From the NCBI RefSeq assembly GCF_038050375.1, contig NZ_CP150886.1, forward strand, positions 3,203,318 to 3,267,317: a DNA stretch of 64,000 nucleotides, given 5' to 3'. This stretch comes from Okeanomitos corallinicola TIOX110 (GTDB lineage Bacteria; Cyanobacteriota; Cyanobacteriia; Cyanobacteriales; Nostocaceae). Of the stretch, positions 6,628 through 16,689 are shown piece by piece (position 1 is the first letter of the stretch; every line of letters starts with the position of its first letter). Under the pieces are notes generated by a model that made no database searches, was not told the origin of the DNA, and saw nothing but the letters and a program-made list of their open reading frames with translations. The translations under genes and the position numbers were made by a program.

Positions 6628-9000
6628 TCATAAATAACCAAGTTGTTTTCTCGCAGCAGCTAGAATAATTCGTTGTTCGGCACGAGCAATAGCGGTATAA
6701 GTGGTTTCTATAGCTTCAGGCTCTACAGAGATAGAAGTTATCCCCCATTCTATCAACTTATCAATAATTTCTGGATATAAAGCCGGTGCTTGACCACAGA
6801 TTGAGCAGGGAATACCTCCAGCTTTAGCCATTTTAATTAACTGAGCGATCGCAGCCATTACCGCAGGATGACATTCATTAAACATACTTGATAATTCTCC
6901 GTATTCTCGGTTAACTCCTAAAATTAATTGAGTGAGGTCATTCGTGCCTATAGAAACTCCATTTGCTCCAGCTTTAATATATTCTGGCAATAAAAATAGT
7001 ATGCTTGGTACTTCTGCCATAATCCACAATTGGAAAGAAGAATCCTGAGTTAATCCAGCTTGCTCAACTTTACGACGACAAAATACAAACTCTTCCACAG
7101 TTCGGACAAAAGGTAACATTAAATGAATATTTTTGTACCCTTTTTTTTGTAAAGCAGCCAAGGCTTTTAATTCTAATTCAAAAACTGCGGGATTTTTCAA
7201 ATAACTTAAAGTACCATGCTCATCAAGTATTGATGTTTGTAAAGATTGTTTTGTATCTTTAGATAAAGATAAATCCTGTGATCTCCAATCTAGAGAACGA
7301 TATAAAATTGGTTTAGGAGCAAAAGCACGGGCAAATTTTTCAATCTGCTCAGATAAAACTTCTAATAATTCTATTTTTCTCCCATTCAAAACCCAAACTA
7401 AAGGATTCTCCCCTTTTAAAATATTTAATATCATTAACTCTGAACGTAATAAACCTACACCATCTATGAGTAAATCTTGGACTTTATCAATCAAACTATC
7501 TTGACTGATATTTACCAATAGTTGAGTAGAAATCATAGGTAAGTTAGTCTGATGTTGAGAATTATTTATTTGTCTTTCTTTTATGTTTGTTTGTAATGAC
7601 ATTTTTTGGTCTTTTTCCCATTTTTTAATCTCATAATTATTCAAACTTTCATTATCAGAAAGACGATAAATTTCTCCTGTACTACCATCCATTAATATTC
7701 TTTCTCCACTTTTAATCTGGCTTGTAATATTTTTGGCACTAACGACAGATGGAATAGCTAATTCCCTGGATAAAATTGCTGCGTGGCTAGTTAAACCACC
7801 TCGTTCTGTAACAATTCCGGCTACTTCATGTAGTAGAGGCAAACAATCTGTGGTAATTGCTGGTGCTATGACAATTACTCCCTTGGGTATTTGTTTTACT
7901 TTAGGTTGTGAATTGCTCAAGATCACAAAAGCAGAAGCTATAACACGTCCTTTAGATGCTCCTATGCCCTTAATCAATTGCCAATCAAAATTAAAATTTT
8001 GAGGTATGTTTATTTGATCAATATAGATTTTTGATGCTTGATTTTTGTCGGTAATATTCCACTTGATGGTTAAATTATTCCCAATTTCATCAACTAATTG
8101 ATTGCCCAGGATAATGATTTCTTTTATATGTTCATCTGACAAAGAATACTGTTTTTGTTTCTCTTCATTTAGGAGATAAGCAAAACAACAATTATTATAT
8201 TTTTTTACTGATTGTATGGGTTGAGATTCATCAGTTAAGAAAGCAGGATTAGGATCAACAGAATAAGCAATAATTTTATTTCCTAATTGTTTTTCTTTGA
8301 TGACTTTAGTCTTATCTTCAATATAATAAATATCCGGTAAAACTTCACCTTTGGTAATGGCTAGTCCTAATCCATAAGTAGCTTCAATTTCTGCACCATA
8401 ATTATTAACTTTGAATACACCGGAAGCAATTACATTCTCTACAGGCTGCACCAATATGCCTAAATTAATTTGTTGTAAATTTACCCCTACTTTTTGCCAA
8501 TACAGTAAACTCCTGGCACAAAATAACTGACTCCAAGTTTGTTTCAATCCTTGAGCTATTTCTTCAGGATCACAGAGACAAAACACTGACTCTAACAAGC
8601 CAGAAATATGCTCCAATTGTTGAGTGCCAGATGATATATTTAGGCTCGGTCGCAAAATTAAACATTGACAGTCCCAGGTCTTTGTAGCTTGGGAAATTTG
8701 ACTTACCCAGTGGCTTGGTAGACTAGCATCCAGAACCTCTTGACGTAAGCACCTAGCCACGTGCTGAAGTTGCTGCCAGTTACCCACATCTAAATGTAAA
8801 GAAGAATGGGGTAAGTCAGCGACTAATGACTCAGAACTGTGGAGGGTTTCCAGAAATTCCCTCCAAGTATCTGCGGATATTACAAAACCAGATACTACAG
8901 GATATCCACTCTGTACGATTCTGCTCAAGTAAAAGGCTTTATCGCCAACTTTAGCACGGTCTGATAATTTAATCTCGTCAAGCCAGTAAAGTTTATCCAC
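6628..9000 (-). CDS. ppsA: Phosphoenolpyruvate synthase-like enzyme
   Basis: At 790 residues this matches the length of PEP synthase, which converts pyruvate and ATP to PEP, AMP and phosphate. The order is as expected: an N-terminal ATP-binding domain (GDKAFYLSRIVQSGYPVVSGFVI onward), a central phosphohistidine domain with GGLTSHAAILSRE (catalytic His406), and a C-terminal PEP-binding barrel ending in CSICGQAP with the expected catalytic Cys. The N-terminal domain looks rather divergent and Asn-rich inserts occur around residues 460-490, so a specialised paralogue (pyruvate phosphate dikinase or rifampin-phosphotransferase-like) remains possible. Confidence 0.75.
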   Translation of the reverse strand: MDKLYWLDEIKLSDRAKVGDKAFYLSRIVQSGYPVVSGFVISADTWREFLETLHSSESLVADLPHSSLHLDVGNWQQLQHVARCLRQEVLDASLPSHWVSQISQATKTWDCQCLILRPSLNISSGTQQLEHISGLLESVFCLCDPEEIAQGLKQTWSQLFCARSLLYWQKVGVNLQQINLGILVQPVENVIASGVFKVNNYGAEIEATYGLGLAITKGEVLPDIYYIEDKTKVIKEKQLGNKIIAYSVDPNPAFLTDESQPIQSVKKYNNCCFAYLLNEEKQKQYSLSDEHIKEIIILGNQLVDEIGNNLTIKWNITDKNQASKIYIDQINIPQNFNFDWQLIKGIGASKGRVIASAFVILSNSQPKVKQIPKGVIVIAPAITTDCLPLLHEVAGIVTERGGLTSHAAILSRELAIPSVVSAKNITSQIKSGERILMDGSTGEIYRLSDNESLNNYEIKKWEKDQKMSLQTNIKERQINNSQHQTNLPMISTQLLVNISQDSLIDKVQDLLIDGVGLLRSELMILNILKGENPLVWVLNGRKIELLEVLSEQIEKFARAFAPKPILYRSLDWRSQDLSLSKDTKQSLQTSILDEHGTLSYLKNPAVFELELKALAALQKKGYKNIHLMLPFVRTVEEFVFCRRKVEQAGLTQDSSFQLWIMAEVPSILFLLPEYIKAGANGVSIGTNDLTQLILGVNREYGELSSMFNECHPAVMAAIAQLIKMAKAGGIPCSICGQAPALYPEIIDKLIEWGITSISVEPEAIETTYTAIARAEQRIILAAARKQLGYL

Positions 9001-9620
9001 TCAATTTTTATGTGTCATTTATTCAGTAACTGAGTATCTGAAGTCAATTAGTCAATAACTAACTTTATGTTCAGGTATATTCATACATAGCATTTTTTGA
9101 TGATGCTGATATCTAGAATAGACCTGTTAGGCAATTTTAGGTACAGCACTTCCCAATGTTATGAGGTACACATCTAGCGGGCAAGATATACGCACCATAA
9201 AAGTTTCATTATTCAATTTTGTACCCTTCATGAAAGAAATATGCTGTATGTATATGCAGTTTCATATTAGATTGGATAGTTAAGAAGTGTTTAGAATTAC
9301 GGTTATTTCCTGATTTAGATACAGGTAAAGCTTGGTAAGAATCTGTACAAGAAATTGATGGTGAGTTAAGTAACAAAGTTAAAAGCCTTTTATTGTCTGA
9401 TAGCGAAGCTTGAACGTAGCCATGTTTTATCCTAACTATTAGCATCACAATAGTTATGTTTCGTGAGATACATGATATTCTTGAGAGCGGGGGAACTGCC
9501 AAGCTTATCAAATCAGTGATGGAGATTAGCCATTGCTCAAGGACATTATCTTGAAAGTAAGACCAGCGTGCAAATTAATCAAAGCAATTAACTAATTACG
9601 CCCTTTTACTTATCAAGGCT
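9001..9620. other. Gene-free region containing a dtd relic
   Basis: The 620 bases between the divergent PEP-synthase-like and AAA genes hold no intact gene. The only recognisable content is the dtd fragment listed separately. A 100-residue minus-strand frame across the same DNA has no protein-like character. Confidence 0.6.
9267..9369 (+). pseudogene. dtd: Relic of D-aminoacyl-tRNA deacylase (dtd)
   Basis: Translation in this frame gives LDWIVKKCLELRLFPD, LDTGKAW, a stop, then ESVQEIDGEL. This matches the middle of Dtd, where WMVRKCLELRLFP and a W-x-x-S-(I/V)-x-(E/D)-I-x-GE segment occur about 20 residues apart. The N-terminus and the catalytic SQFTLYGD region are missing and there is an in-frame stop, so the copy is dead. 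Confidence 0.6.
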
Positions 9621-11045
9621 ATGGATTTAAATGTAGATCAGGCAATTAAAATTGCTAATGAAGCGGTTTTAAAAAAATGTTATAGAGGCTTAACTGATGT
9701 TGAAATCATAGTAATTAAAGGAGCGTGGAAACGAGAAGAATACGATACAATTGCGGCTAATAATCAGTATGCAAAAAGTTATCTTAGTCAAGATATTGCC
9801 CCAAAGCTGTGGAAATTACTGACCAAAGCTCTAGGAGAAAAGGTCAAAAAAAGTAATTTTAAAGCAGCTTTAAAACGATACTGGGAAAAGCAGTGTTGGG
9901 ATAAGCAGTTTACAGATGAAGATTTATTACCGACTTCAGCACCAATAACTATTAATAACTTCCGGGATAATAGTAAGGTCAAAGAAACAACTAGTTCTTT
10001 ATATTTAACTCAAGCTAAAGATAAATTACCGATTCCAGAATTATATGTGGAGCGTTTTGCTCTTGAATTTCTCTGCTCTGAAAAACTCTTACAACCTGGT
10101 TCTTTAATTTGGCTAAAAGCTCCTAAATTAATGGGTAAAACTTCCCTGATGGAAAGGGTGTTAGCTAAATTGAAACAGCAAGGCTATCGTACAGTCAGTT
10201 TAAGTTTACAGATGGTAGATACGCAAACTCATCTGATAGACCTGAATAAATTTTTACGCTGGTTTTGTTTCAATCTCAGCCGAGAACTGAAGTTACCTAA
10301 CCAGTTAGATAAATATTGGGATGAAGAAGGTATGGGTGCGAAGGTAAGTTGTACAACTTATTTATTAGAATATCTCTTAGCAGCAGCAGAAACCCCTCTA
10401 GTTTTATACTTAGATGATATAGAAGTGCTTTTCCCTTATCCTCAAATTTACAAAGATTTTTTTACTTTGTTGCGTTCTTGGTATGAGAAAACCAGAAATC
10501 GTCCAAACTGGAAAAAACTGCGGTTAGCAATTGCTTATTCTCCGGACATTTATATACACACAAATCTTAATCAATCGCTTTTTAATATAGGATTACCGAT
10601 AGAATTACCAGAATTAACTAAAGAGGAAGTTCAGAGATTTTCCCAACAATATGGATTCGTTGGAGATTCATTTTTAGTAGATTCTTTAATGCAATTAGTA
10701 GGTGGTCATCCTTATTTGTTGGAACTGGCATTTTCTCACCTCAAAAATTATCCAAATATCACCCTAAACAAGTTGTTAGCAGAAGCTTCTACCGATGCAG
10801 GTATTTATCGTCATTATTTGCGGGAACTCTGGTTGAGGTTGCAACAAGAACCAGAATTGCTCACAGCATTGCAAACGGTGATTAATTCTCCTCAACCAGT
10901 GCGATTGGAAACAATGTCAGCTTATCAGTTGAAAAATATGGGTTTGGTGAAGCTTGTAGGTAATGAAGTGGAAACAAGTTGTCAATTGTATCGGAGTTAT
11001 TTTGGTGATGTGATTAGGAATCAGGTGAATGTAAATAATGGTTAA
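9621..11045 (+). CDS. AAA ATPase with N-terminal vMAP-type helical domain
   Basis: The 474-residue protein has an N-terminal ~95-residue helical domain resembling the HTH domain of vWA-MoxR-associated proteins (LTDVEIIVIKGAWKREEYDTIA). An AAA_35-like ATPase follows: Walker A APKLMGKTSL near residues 168-177 and Walker B PLVLYLDDIEVLF near 258-270. A winged-helix-like C-terminus ends it (SAYQLKNMGLVKL). Such proteins are probable regulatory or signalling ATPases of unknown target. A paralogue with a different N-terminal domain lies at 49226-50593. The gene stands alone, with no obvious operon partner. Confidence 0.75.
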   Translation: MDLNVDQAIKIANEAVLKKCYRGLTDVEIIVIKGAWKREEYDTIAANNQYAKSYLSQDIAPKLWKLLTKALGEKVKKSNFKAALKRYWEKQCWDKQFTDEDLLPTSAPITINNFRDNSKVKETTSSLYLTQAKDKLPIPELYVERFALEFLCSEKLLQPGSLIWLKAPKLMGKTSLMERVLAKLKQQGYRTVSLSLQMVDTQTHLIDLNKFLRWFCFNLSRELKLPNQLDKYWDEEGMGAKVSCTTYLLEYLLAAAETPLVLYLDDIEVLFPYPQIYKDFFTLLRSWYEKTRNRPNWKKLRLAIAYSPDIYIHTNLNQSLFNIGLPIELPELTKEEVQRFSQQYGFVGDSFLVDSLMQLVGGHPYLLELAFSHLKNYPNITLNKLLAEASTDAGIYRHYLRELWLRLQQEPELLTALQTVINSPQPVRLETMSAYQLKNMGLVKLVGNEVETSCQLYRSYFGDVIRNQVNVNNG

Positions 11046-11089
11046 AATATGCCAGTTGTGTAACTCCTGATTACGAATCCTGTTATTTA

Positions 11090-12166
11090 CTATTTTTGAA
11101 TATTAGCCTGTTTATCTTCTAAACGGTCAAATAATTCACTTACAGGAGTTTCAAACTCTGTATTTCGTTTGTGTATGGACTCAATAGTGGGAATTGGAAA
11201 ATTGATAGCAAAATTTCCCAATCGAATACCCAAAGGTCTTAAATGTCCACCTTTTAAATCTTCGTTAAAACCTTCAGGTGGTTTTTTAAACTTATTTTCC
11301 AACCACTGAACACTTGATAGAGCAAGTTTATCTGTTTTGAATGAAGTTAACCCCATAATATTAAATAGATCACCTTTTTTGATTAAGGCATAGGTTTCTT
11401 TTGGAGTTGGTTTGACATTAAAACCTAAGCCAATAATTATACTTGCTAAAGGTTGAGGGATAGCACTATCAAGACCTGTATTGACAGGAGCTAATAGTAA
11501 AGAGGGTTGATTTTTAATAAAGATGCTGCTAATTTTAATGCTGTCTTGCAATTGGTTAAAATTTTCTTCTCCACTGATGTAATATTGAATTAATTTTTTA
11601 GCCTCTTGACGCTTTATTTCTAGATTATTAATCAGAATTAAAAGGTCTGTCAAGATACTTTCAACTTTGCTTCTAATTTTTATTTCCGACTCTGTTGTAT
11701 TTGCTGATCTAACTATACAATCAATAAAATGCCTCAGTTTTTCAATATTATGACAATAATCAGGATCACTAGGTTTACCAATTTCAGGTAAGGCACTAAA
11801 TCCTTCCAAAAGGGCAATATATTTACAGCCAATACTATGACCTAGCCAAGAAAAGTTTTGGTCATCAAGATAGGTTTTATAGTCATAGCCAGCAAATATT
11901 GATCTTCTAACAAGCTCTGGCATTATTTCATATTGTTCTCTGATTAAAAAGCCAGCCTCGGCATAATGGTCAAAGGTAAAATTGAATGGCAAAATAACAA
12001 TTGTATAACCATCATTAAATAAACGCTGAAGTAGAGAACGGTAGAAAAGCATTGGCCAAAATGTGCCAAAGAAAGCTCCACCAACAAATTGAATTACTCC
12101 TTCAGGTTTTGGATGTAGAGCTACCCAGCTATGAGAAATAGGTTTAAATTTCATTTTTGATTTCAT
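11090..12166 (-). CDS. DUF1350 family alpha/beta-hydrolase-like protein
   Basis: The 358-residue protein resembles the DUF1350 family of cyanobacteria and plants. It shows an alpha/beta-hydrolase nucleophile elbow, WLGHSIGCKY, with the likely nucleophile at Ser111, and an early VQFVGGAFFG strand-turn. A central helical insertion (residues ~145-215) is longer than I would expect. The substrate is unknown. It runs convergent to the AAA gene, with about 45 bases between the stops. Confidence 0.7.
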   Translation of the reverse strand: MKSKMKFKPISHSWVALHPKPEGVIQFVGGAFFGTFWPMLFYRSLLQRLFNDGYTIVILPFNFTFDHYAEAGFLIREQYEIMPELVRRSIFAGYDYKTYLDDQNFSWLGHSIGCKYIALLEGFSALPEIGKPSDPDYCHNIEKLRHFIDCIVRSANTTESEIKIRSKVESILTDLLILINNLEIKRQEAKKLIQYYISGEENFNQLQDSIKISSIFIKNQPSLLLAPVNTGLDSAIPQPLASIIIGLGFNVKPTPKETYALIKKGDLFNIMGLTSFKTDKLALSSVQWLENKFKKPPEGFNEDLKGGHLRPLGIRLGNFAINFPIPTIESIHKRNTEFETPVSELFDRLEDKQANIQK

Positions 12167-12189
12167 GGTTTTTCTGGTTTGCTAATAAG

Positions 12190-12253
12190 ATGTAGCAACT
12201 TGCAAATATAAATCTATAAACCTGCAATCATCGTTGATTGCAGGTTGCTACAT
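12190..12253. repeat. Nested inverted repeat upstream of the DUF1350 gene
   Basis: An inner perfect hairpin (10-bp arms CCTGCAATCA / TGATTGCAGG, 4-base loop) at 12221-12244 is enclosed by an outer pair ATGTAGCAAC / GTTGCTACAT at 12190-12199 and 12244-12253. It may be the terminator of the 12332 gene or a small palindromic repeat element. Confidence 0.55.
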
Positions 12254-12331
12254 TTACCTGATAAACATTTGTTAGAGGCTATTCTAAATTGTTAAGACGC
12301 TCAAACATTGGGAATTTTTAACTAACTAATC

Positions 12332-13084
12332 TCATGCTTGTTTGACATCGAATTTTTCTAACAGTATGTTTAGCATTTGACGCTGTTCATCAGGATTAAG
12401 TTTGCTTATTTGTTGAGAAAACTGATCGCTGCTGATGCTACTAAGCAAGCTAGGTTCTTTCTCAATTGCATCAAATATTTCCTGTCGCGGTATCAGAGTA
12501 AGTGAACTTATAGAATTAGAATTAATGTCAGTCTCTAAAGTTACTTCAGAGCCACCATTTGCTAGGGGCAAGCTGTAGGAAAGCTGGTCGAAATCACCGA
12601 CGGCTGGCGCATTAATATTACCTTGAGGTAAGAATGTGCCTCGCTGCTGTGCAGAAATTAACAAAGTTCTCATGCTATTATCGCTAGGAATTCTAGAAGC
12701 TGAAGGAATTGATAGCCTGACATAGCCACGAATTTCAGTGCTTCTGCTGGCAACAACTCTACCATTTCGAACATCTGGTAAAAATAGGAATAAACCTGTA
12801 TCCAAGGCCGGAAGTTTAAATCTGTAGGTTCGCAAACATGGGAAGTCTACTATTGGTACTAGTTCATTGTTGGTACCATCAACATCCCAAAATGCAGCAA
12901 ATGTGCTGGAATTGAAGAAAGGTGTTAAAGCTGTGAAAGACAACTGTATTTCTAAATTACTAAAAGTGGGATTAGCAATTGTCAAAAAATAACCTTGAAT
13001 AACTGTACGATTTGGTGGCGCTGGACTGTCAATTATAGGTTTAACTAAAAGCTCGTAAGTTGAAAGATTAACAGTTTGAGCCAT
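12332..13084 (-). CDS. Hypothetical beta-rich protein
   Basis: I do not recognise a family. The 250-residue product (start chosen at MAQTVNLSTYELLV; an upstream ATG at 13108 adds eight residues) is predicted to be mostly beta strand for the first ~170 residues, with no signal peptide. The C-terminal ~50 residues are helical (FDAIEKEPSLLSSISSDQFSQQI) and contain LNPDEQRQMLNILLEKF, reminiscent of short oligomerisation helices. It lies between DUF1350 and the phosphatase gene on the same strand, but the gaps are large. Confidence 0.6.
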   Translation of the reverse strand: MAQTVNLSTYELLVKPIIDSPAPPNRTVIQGYFLTIANPTFSNLEIQLSFTALTPFFNSSTFAAFWDVDGTNNELVPIVDFPCLRTYRFKLPALDTGLFLFLPDVRNGRVVASRSTEIRGYVRLSIPSASRIPSDNSMRTLLISAQQRGTFLPQGNINAPAVGDFDQLSYSLPLANGGSEVTLETDINSNSISSLTLIPRQEIFDAIEKEPSLLSSISSDQFSQQISKLNPDEQRQMLNILLEKFDVKQA

Positions 13085-13160
13085 GATTTTTCTCAGTTTC
13101 ATGTACATTCAAATCATACCTATCTTCTCAACTCAAGAATTCAGTTAAATTCAGGACTTC

Positions 13161-13200
13161 AAAAATTCAGGTAAATTCAGGTAAATTCAGGTAAATTCAG
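13161..13200. repeat. Short tandem repeat, four 10-base units
   Basis: The decamer GTAAATTCAG is repeated essentially perfectly three times, with a fourth variant unit before it, just after the phosphatase gene. No function is apparent; copy number probably varies by slippage. Confidence 0.75.
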
Positions 13201-13218
13201 ATATAGAATTAGTATTAC

Positions 13219-14985
13219 TCATTTCACCGCAGCTAATTGAGTTTGATAAATGTGAATTTGATCTACTAAACCATCAATTCCCGGAATATCAAAACCATAA
13301 AGTTTAAAACCTTTACCTACAGATTTAGTTAATACTTCCGCACCTTGACCTTGATAATAAACAGGAACTGGACGATTTGTATGACTTCCCCAACCATATT
13401 TAATTTCAGCATCAGAACCCCAAAAATGTCCCGCTTTCTGAGGATCAAATTCAGCAGTTAAAGCTTCTGCACCTTGTGATTTTAAAAGTTCTGAAAAATC
13501 AGGATTTAATGTTAAATAATGATCATGATCTGCGGTGACAATTAATAAGTTATTTTCCCAACCACCGTTATTTTCAATCCAATTAATTACAGTTTTTACA
13601 GCTTTGTCAAAATCCAAAACCGTACCAATCAAATTATCTAAATTATCATCATGTGCAGACCAATCAATATCACCACCTTCTACCATTAACCAAAATCCAT
13701 CTTGATCTTTTGATAAAACATCTAAAGCAGCAGATGTTAAATCTTTAAGGGTGGGATTTTCATTGATTTCTCTCGCAATAAATGATGGGTCTGTTTCTCC
13801 ATTTAATAAAGGACGAATTTTGTCAGGTTTTTGACCTTGGGAACTAAATAAAGAAAAGATACTTAAACCTGTGTTGCTATAATCTCCATTAGCTGTACTC
13901 ACAGGTAAATTGCCTTCTTGTCCCCTAGCACCGTATAATCCTAATAAGCGATCGCCTTGATTTGGATCTAATTTACTCGCAGTTTCTTTTAATTGATCTG
14001 CTGCGTCTTTTCCCCTCTCTAAAAATGTGTAATCATAGCGGTTTTGATTGGGATTATTTTTTAATTCGTTGTAAGTTGATTGGGTAATATATTGAAACTT
14101 GGTCGCTGGTTCTACACCCATCGGTAAAGATTGATTATTCGCACCAGTTAAAGGATGTCCACCACCTAAAATTACTGTCGGTTGATATATGCGAAGTTCT
14201 TGCTGTAAAATATTATCTAAACTTGGGTAGTCACCATCATATTTTTGACGACGATTGACATTTGCAGCAGCAGCACCAGGTGTAGCATGATCAATCGGTA
14301 CAGAGGTAACAATACCTGTAGATTTTCCTGCATCCGCAGCAGTTTTGAGAATGGTTTCTAGTGGTTTTTCAAATATATCTACGGAAATTGCATTGTTATA
14401 GGTTTTAACTCCTGTGTACAAAGTTGTCGCTGTACTTGCGGAGTCAGGATAACTATGTTTAATATATTCTGGGTCATTTCCAGGAGTCCAAGGATTAATT
14501 CCTCCCCGTTGGGGATCATAACCGACTAAATTACCAACAGCGTTGGGTTGGGGATTTTTTGCACCACCACTAGCATTAATTCCGGGATTAAATTCTGGTT
14601 GGAAACGGAAACCTGGTAACATGGGACTACCACCAGTGATGGAAATACTGTTAGTCAACGCAGAGTTACTGGTTTTGAAAACTCCATTACCGGGAGCAAT
14701 TGTCGTACCGTAGGTTGTAGCTAAAGCGTAGTTTTCCAGGTTTTGAAAGCTGAGTCCTTCGCCTTTACCCGTAGTGTAATTATATCCCTTGGCGATCGCT
14801 CCAGCACGTGCCATTTCCCAGCCCATACCGTCCCCAATCATCAGAATGACATTTTTAGGTTTAGTTGCGGTTGCAGCTGTGACATCATGCAAATTGAGGA
14901 TGTTAACTAACAAAATTGACAACATCGCTAGTGCGGTAAATAACCAGCGATTTAAACGCAACTGAGAAATAGATCGAACTACCAT
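13219..14985 (-). CDS. phoA: Alkaline phosphatase, PhoA superfamily
   Basis: The 588-residue enzyme begins with a signal peptide-like stretch (LFTALAMLSILLVNILNL) and so acts in the periplasm or outside. Family motifs are complete: NVILMIGDGMGW (metal Asp), PDSASTATTLYTG with the phosphorylated Ser, MVEGGDIDWSAHD, and TADHDHYL. It releases phosphate from organic monoesters. Phosphate-starvation control would be expected from the family, but I see no convincing Pho box in the short divergent region shared with psb28. Confidence 0.9.
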   Translation of the reverse strand: MVVRSISQLRLNRWLFTALAMLSILLVNILNLHDVTAATATKPKNVILMIGDGMGWEMARAGAIAKGYNYTTGKGEGLSFQNLENYALATTYGTTIAPGNGVFKTSNSALTNSISITGGSPMLPGFRFQPEFNPGINASGGAKNPQPNAVGNLVGYDPQRGGINPWTPGNDPEYIKHSYPDSASTATTLYTGVKTYNNAISVDIFEKPLETILKTAADAGKSTGIVTSVPIDHATPGAAAANVNRRQKYDGDYPSLDNILQQELRIYQPTVILGGGHPLTGANNQSLPMGVEPATKFQYITQSTYNELKNNPNQNRYDYTFLERGKDAADQLKETASKLDPNQGDRLLGLYGARGQEGNLPVSTANGDYSNTGLSIFSLFSSQGQKPDKIRPLLNGETDPSFIAREINENPTLKDLTSAALDVLSKDQDGFWLMVEGGDIDWSAHDDNLDNLIGTVLDFDKAVKTVINWIENNGGWENNLLIVTADHDHYLTLNPDFSELLKSQGAEALTAEFDPQKAGHFWGSDAEIKYGWGSHTNRPVPVYYQGQGAEVLTKSVGKGFKLYGFDIPGIDGLVDQIHIYQTQLAAVK

Positions 14986-15053
14986 CGTTAAATGCCTGCT
15001 ATATGATGAGAGAATATTAAACTAAAGATCACAAAACTTAAAATACATTAATC

Positions 15054-15389
15054 ATGGCAAAAATCCAGTTTTCTAGAGGCGTGGACGAAACAGTAGTTCC
15101 AGATGTAAAGTTGACAAGATCACGTAGTGGTGACCAAGGTACAGCAACATTTACTTTTACCAATCCCAAAGCCTTCAGTGAAGATAGCACAGAAGAAATT
15201 ACTGGGATGTATATGATTGACGAAGAAGGTGAAATTGTTACCCGCGAAGTCAAGGGTAAATTTGTAAATGGGAAACCAGAGATTGTCGAAGCACTTCACC
15301 TGATGAAAAGCGTTGAAGAGTGGGATCGTTTTATGCGTTTTATGAATCGGTACGCTGAAGAAAACGGTCTGGGATTAAGTAAATCCTAA
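15054..15389 (+). CDS. psb28: Photosystem II assembly factor Psb28
   Basis: The 111-residue protein matches Psb28 throughout: [20 protein letters not shown] at the N-terminus, the FTFTNPKAF segment, and a C-terminal [19 protein letters not shown]. Psb28 binds transiently to CP47/cytochrome b559 in photosystem II assembly intermediates on the cytoplasmic side of the thylakoid. It is divergently transcribed from the phosphatase gene. This gene fixes the window as cyanobacterial. Confidence 0.95.
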   Translation: MAKIQFSRGVDETVVPDVKLTRSRSGDQGTATFTFTNPKAFSEDSTEEITGMYMIDEEGEIVTREVKGKFVNGKPEIVEALHLMKSVEEWDRFMRFMNRYAEENGLGLSKS

Positions 15390-15590
15390 GTAGTCATTAG
15401 TCACTGGTCATTAGTCATTGGTACAGAAGTGCTTAATTTTGACTTTTGACTGGTTACTGAGCTTGTCATTCGCGTAGCGTGGCGTTAGCCATAGATTGAC
15501 TTTTGACTTGATAATTCCCCACCTCCCCATCACCCCATCAAGGGAGGTTGTTAAAATATTAAATATCAGCAGTTTATAGGAGTAATAGTC

Positions 15591-16160
15591 ATGACAGTTA
15601 CAACTGCTAAAAAAATGACTTTTGAGGAATTTATAGAATTTGATGACGGTACAGATAATTTATATGAATTGGAAAATGGAGAATTAATTGTTATGCCTTT
15701 TGAGAGTGAACTAAATCGGCGCATAGCTACTTTTTTATTAATATATTTCTCTAAATTAGGTATTCCCTATTACCGCTTGAGTATGAAAACAGAAATAGCT
15801 GTAAATAGTCGGATGGTGGGGGTGCGTGTTCCAGATTTAGTGATATTTTCTGAAGAATTAGCCCAAGTGATGACAGATGCTAAACGTTCTCTAATTTTAA
15901 TGGATATGCCACCTCCTTTGTTAGTAGTTGAAGTGGTAAGTCCTAATCAAGAAAATCGAGATTATCGTTATAAGCGTTCTGAGTATGCAGCGCGGGGTAT
16001 TGCTGAATATTGGATTATTGATCCCATGCAGAAAAAGGTAACTGTTTTGGAATGGGTGGAAGGTTTTTATGATGAGCAGGTTTTTACTGGTGATATGGTG
16101 ATTGGTTCGCCTTTATTTTCTGATATTCAGTTAACTGTGAGTGCGGTTTTACAGGGATAA
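15591..16160 (+). CDS. Uma2 (DUF820) family restriction-endonuclease-fold protein
   Basis: The 189-residue protein has the Uma2 pattern: MTFEEFIEF, YELENGELIVM, VRVPDLVIFSEE (metal Asp), PPLLVVEVVSPNQENRDYRYKR (Glu and Lys of a PD-(D/E)XK core) and EYWIIDP. These proteins are very numerous in cyanobacteria and their function is uncertain; a nuclease is inferred from fold. The moaB start lies eight bases after the stop. The upstream gap contains a GCGTAGCGTGGCGTTAGCC-type dispersed repeat. Confidence 0.85.
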   Translation: MTVTTAKKMTFEEFIEFDDGTDNLYELENGELIVMPFESELNRRIATFLLIYFSKLGIPYYRLSMKTEIAVNSRMVGVRVPDLVIFSEELAQVMTDAKRSLILMDMPPPLLVVEVVSPNQENRDYRYKRSEYAARGIAEYWIIDPMQKKVTVLEWVEGFYDEQVFTGDMVIGSPLFSDIQLTVSAVLQG

Positions 16161-16167
16161 TAGATAT

Positions 16168-16680
16168 ATGATCAAATCACACCCACATCCAGATTCAGAA
16201 CAGATAATAGTAAACTGTAACTGTGCTATTGTCACTGTCAGCGATACTCGCACCTCAGAAACAGATAAAAGTGGAAAACTAATTCAGGAATTATTAGTAA
16301 CTGCGAATCATCTGATTGCAGATTATCAAATTATTAAAGATGAACCAGCACAAATCCAAGCATATATAGAGAATTTAAATAAAAATCAAAATATAGATGT
16401 GATTATTTTTAATGGTGGGACAGGAATTGCACCCAGAGATACAACTTATGATGCGATCGCTCAGTTACTAGAAAAGACTTTACCAGGATTTGGGGAAATA
16501 TTCAGGTTTCTTAGTTATCAAGAAATAGGTTCACGGGCGATCGCCTCTCGCGCTGTGGCTGGTACTTATAGAAATAAACTCATTTTTTCCCTACCTGGTT
16601 CTAGTAACGCCGTCCGTTTAGGAATGGAAAAACTCATACTACCAGAAATTGTTCATCTTGTTACTCAAATGCAAAAGTAA
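16168..16680 (+). CDS. moaB: Molybdenum cofactor biosynthesis protein B
   Basis: The 170-residue product belongs to the MoaB/MogA family, which adenylylates molybdopterin during molybdenum cofactor synthesis. Diagnostic segments are AIVTVSDTRT and IIFNGGTGIAPRDTTYDAI, the conserved GGTG and RD pterin-binding motif. The ATG at 16168 gives the normal N-terminus; an upstream GTG at 16141 lies inside the Uma2 gene. It ends at a bidirectional terminator shared with mraY. Confidence 0.9.
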   Translation: MIKSHPHPDSEQIIVNCNCAIVTVSDTRTSETDKSGKLIQELLVTANHLIADYQIIKDEPAQIQAYIENLNKNQNIDVIIFNGGTGIAPRDTTYDAIAQLLEKTLPGFGEIFRFLSYQEIGSRAIASRAVAGTYRNKLIFSLPGSSNAVRLGMEKLILPEIVHLVTQMQK

Positions 16681-16689
16681 TCAAAAACA

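Noticed and set aside
9209-9511. 100-residue minus-strand frame
   Set aside because: It covers the dtd relic in antisense; the plus strand explains the coding character.
14986-15053. Pho box in the phosphatase-psb28 divergent region
   Set aside because: Only single TTAA-containing words are present; no tandem Pho repeats can be supported.
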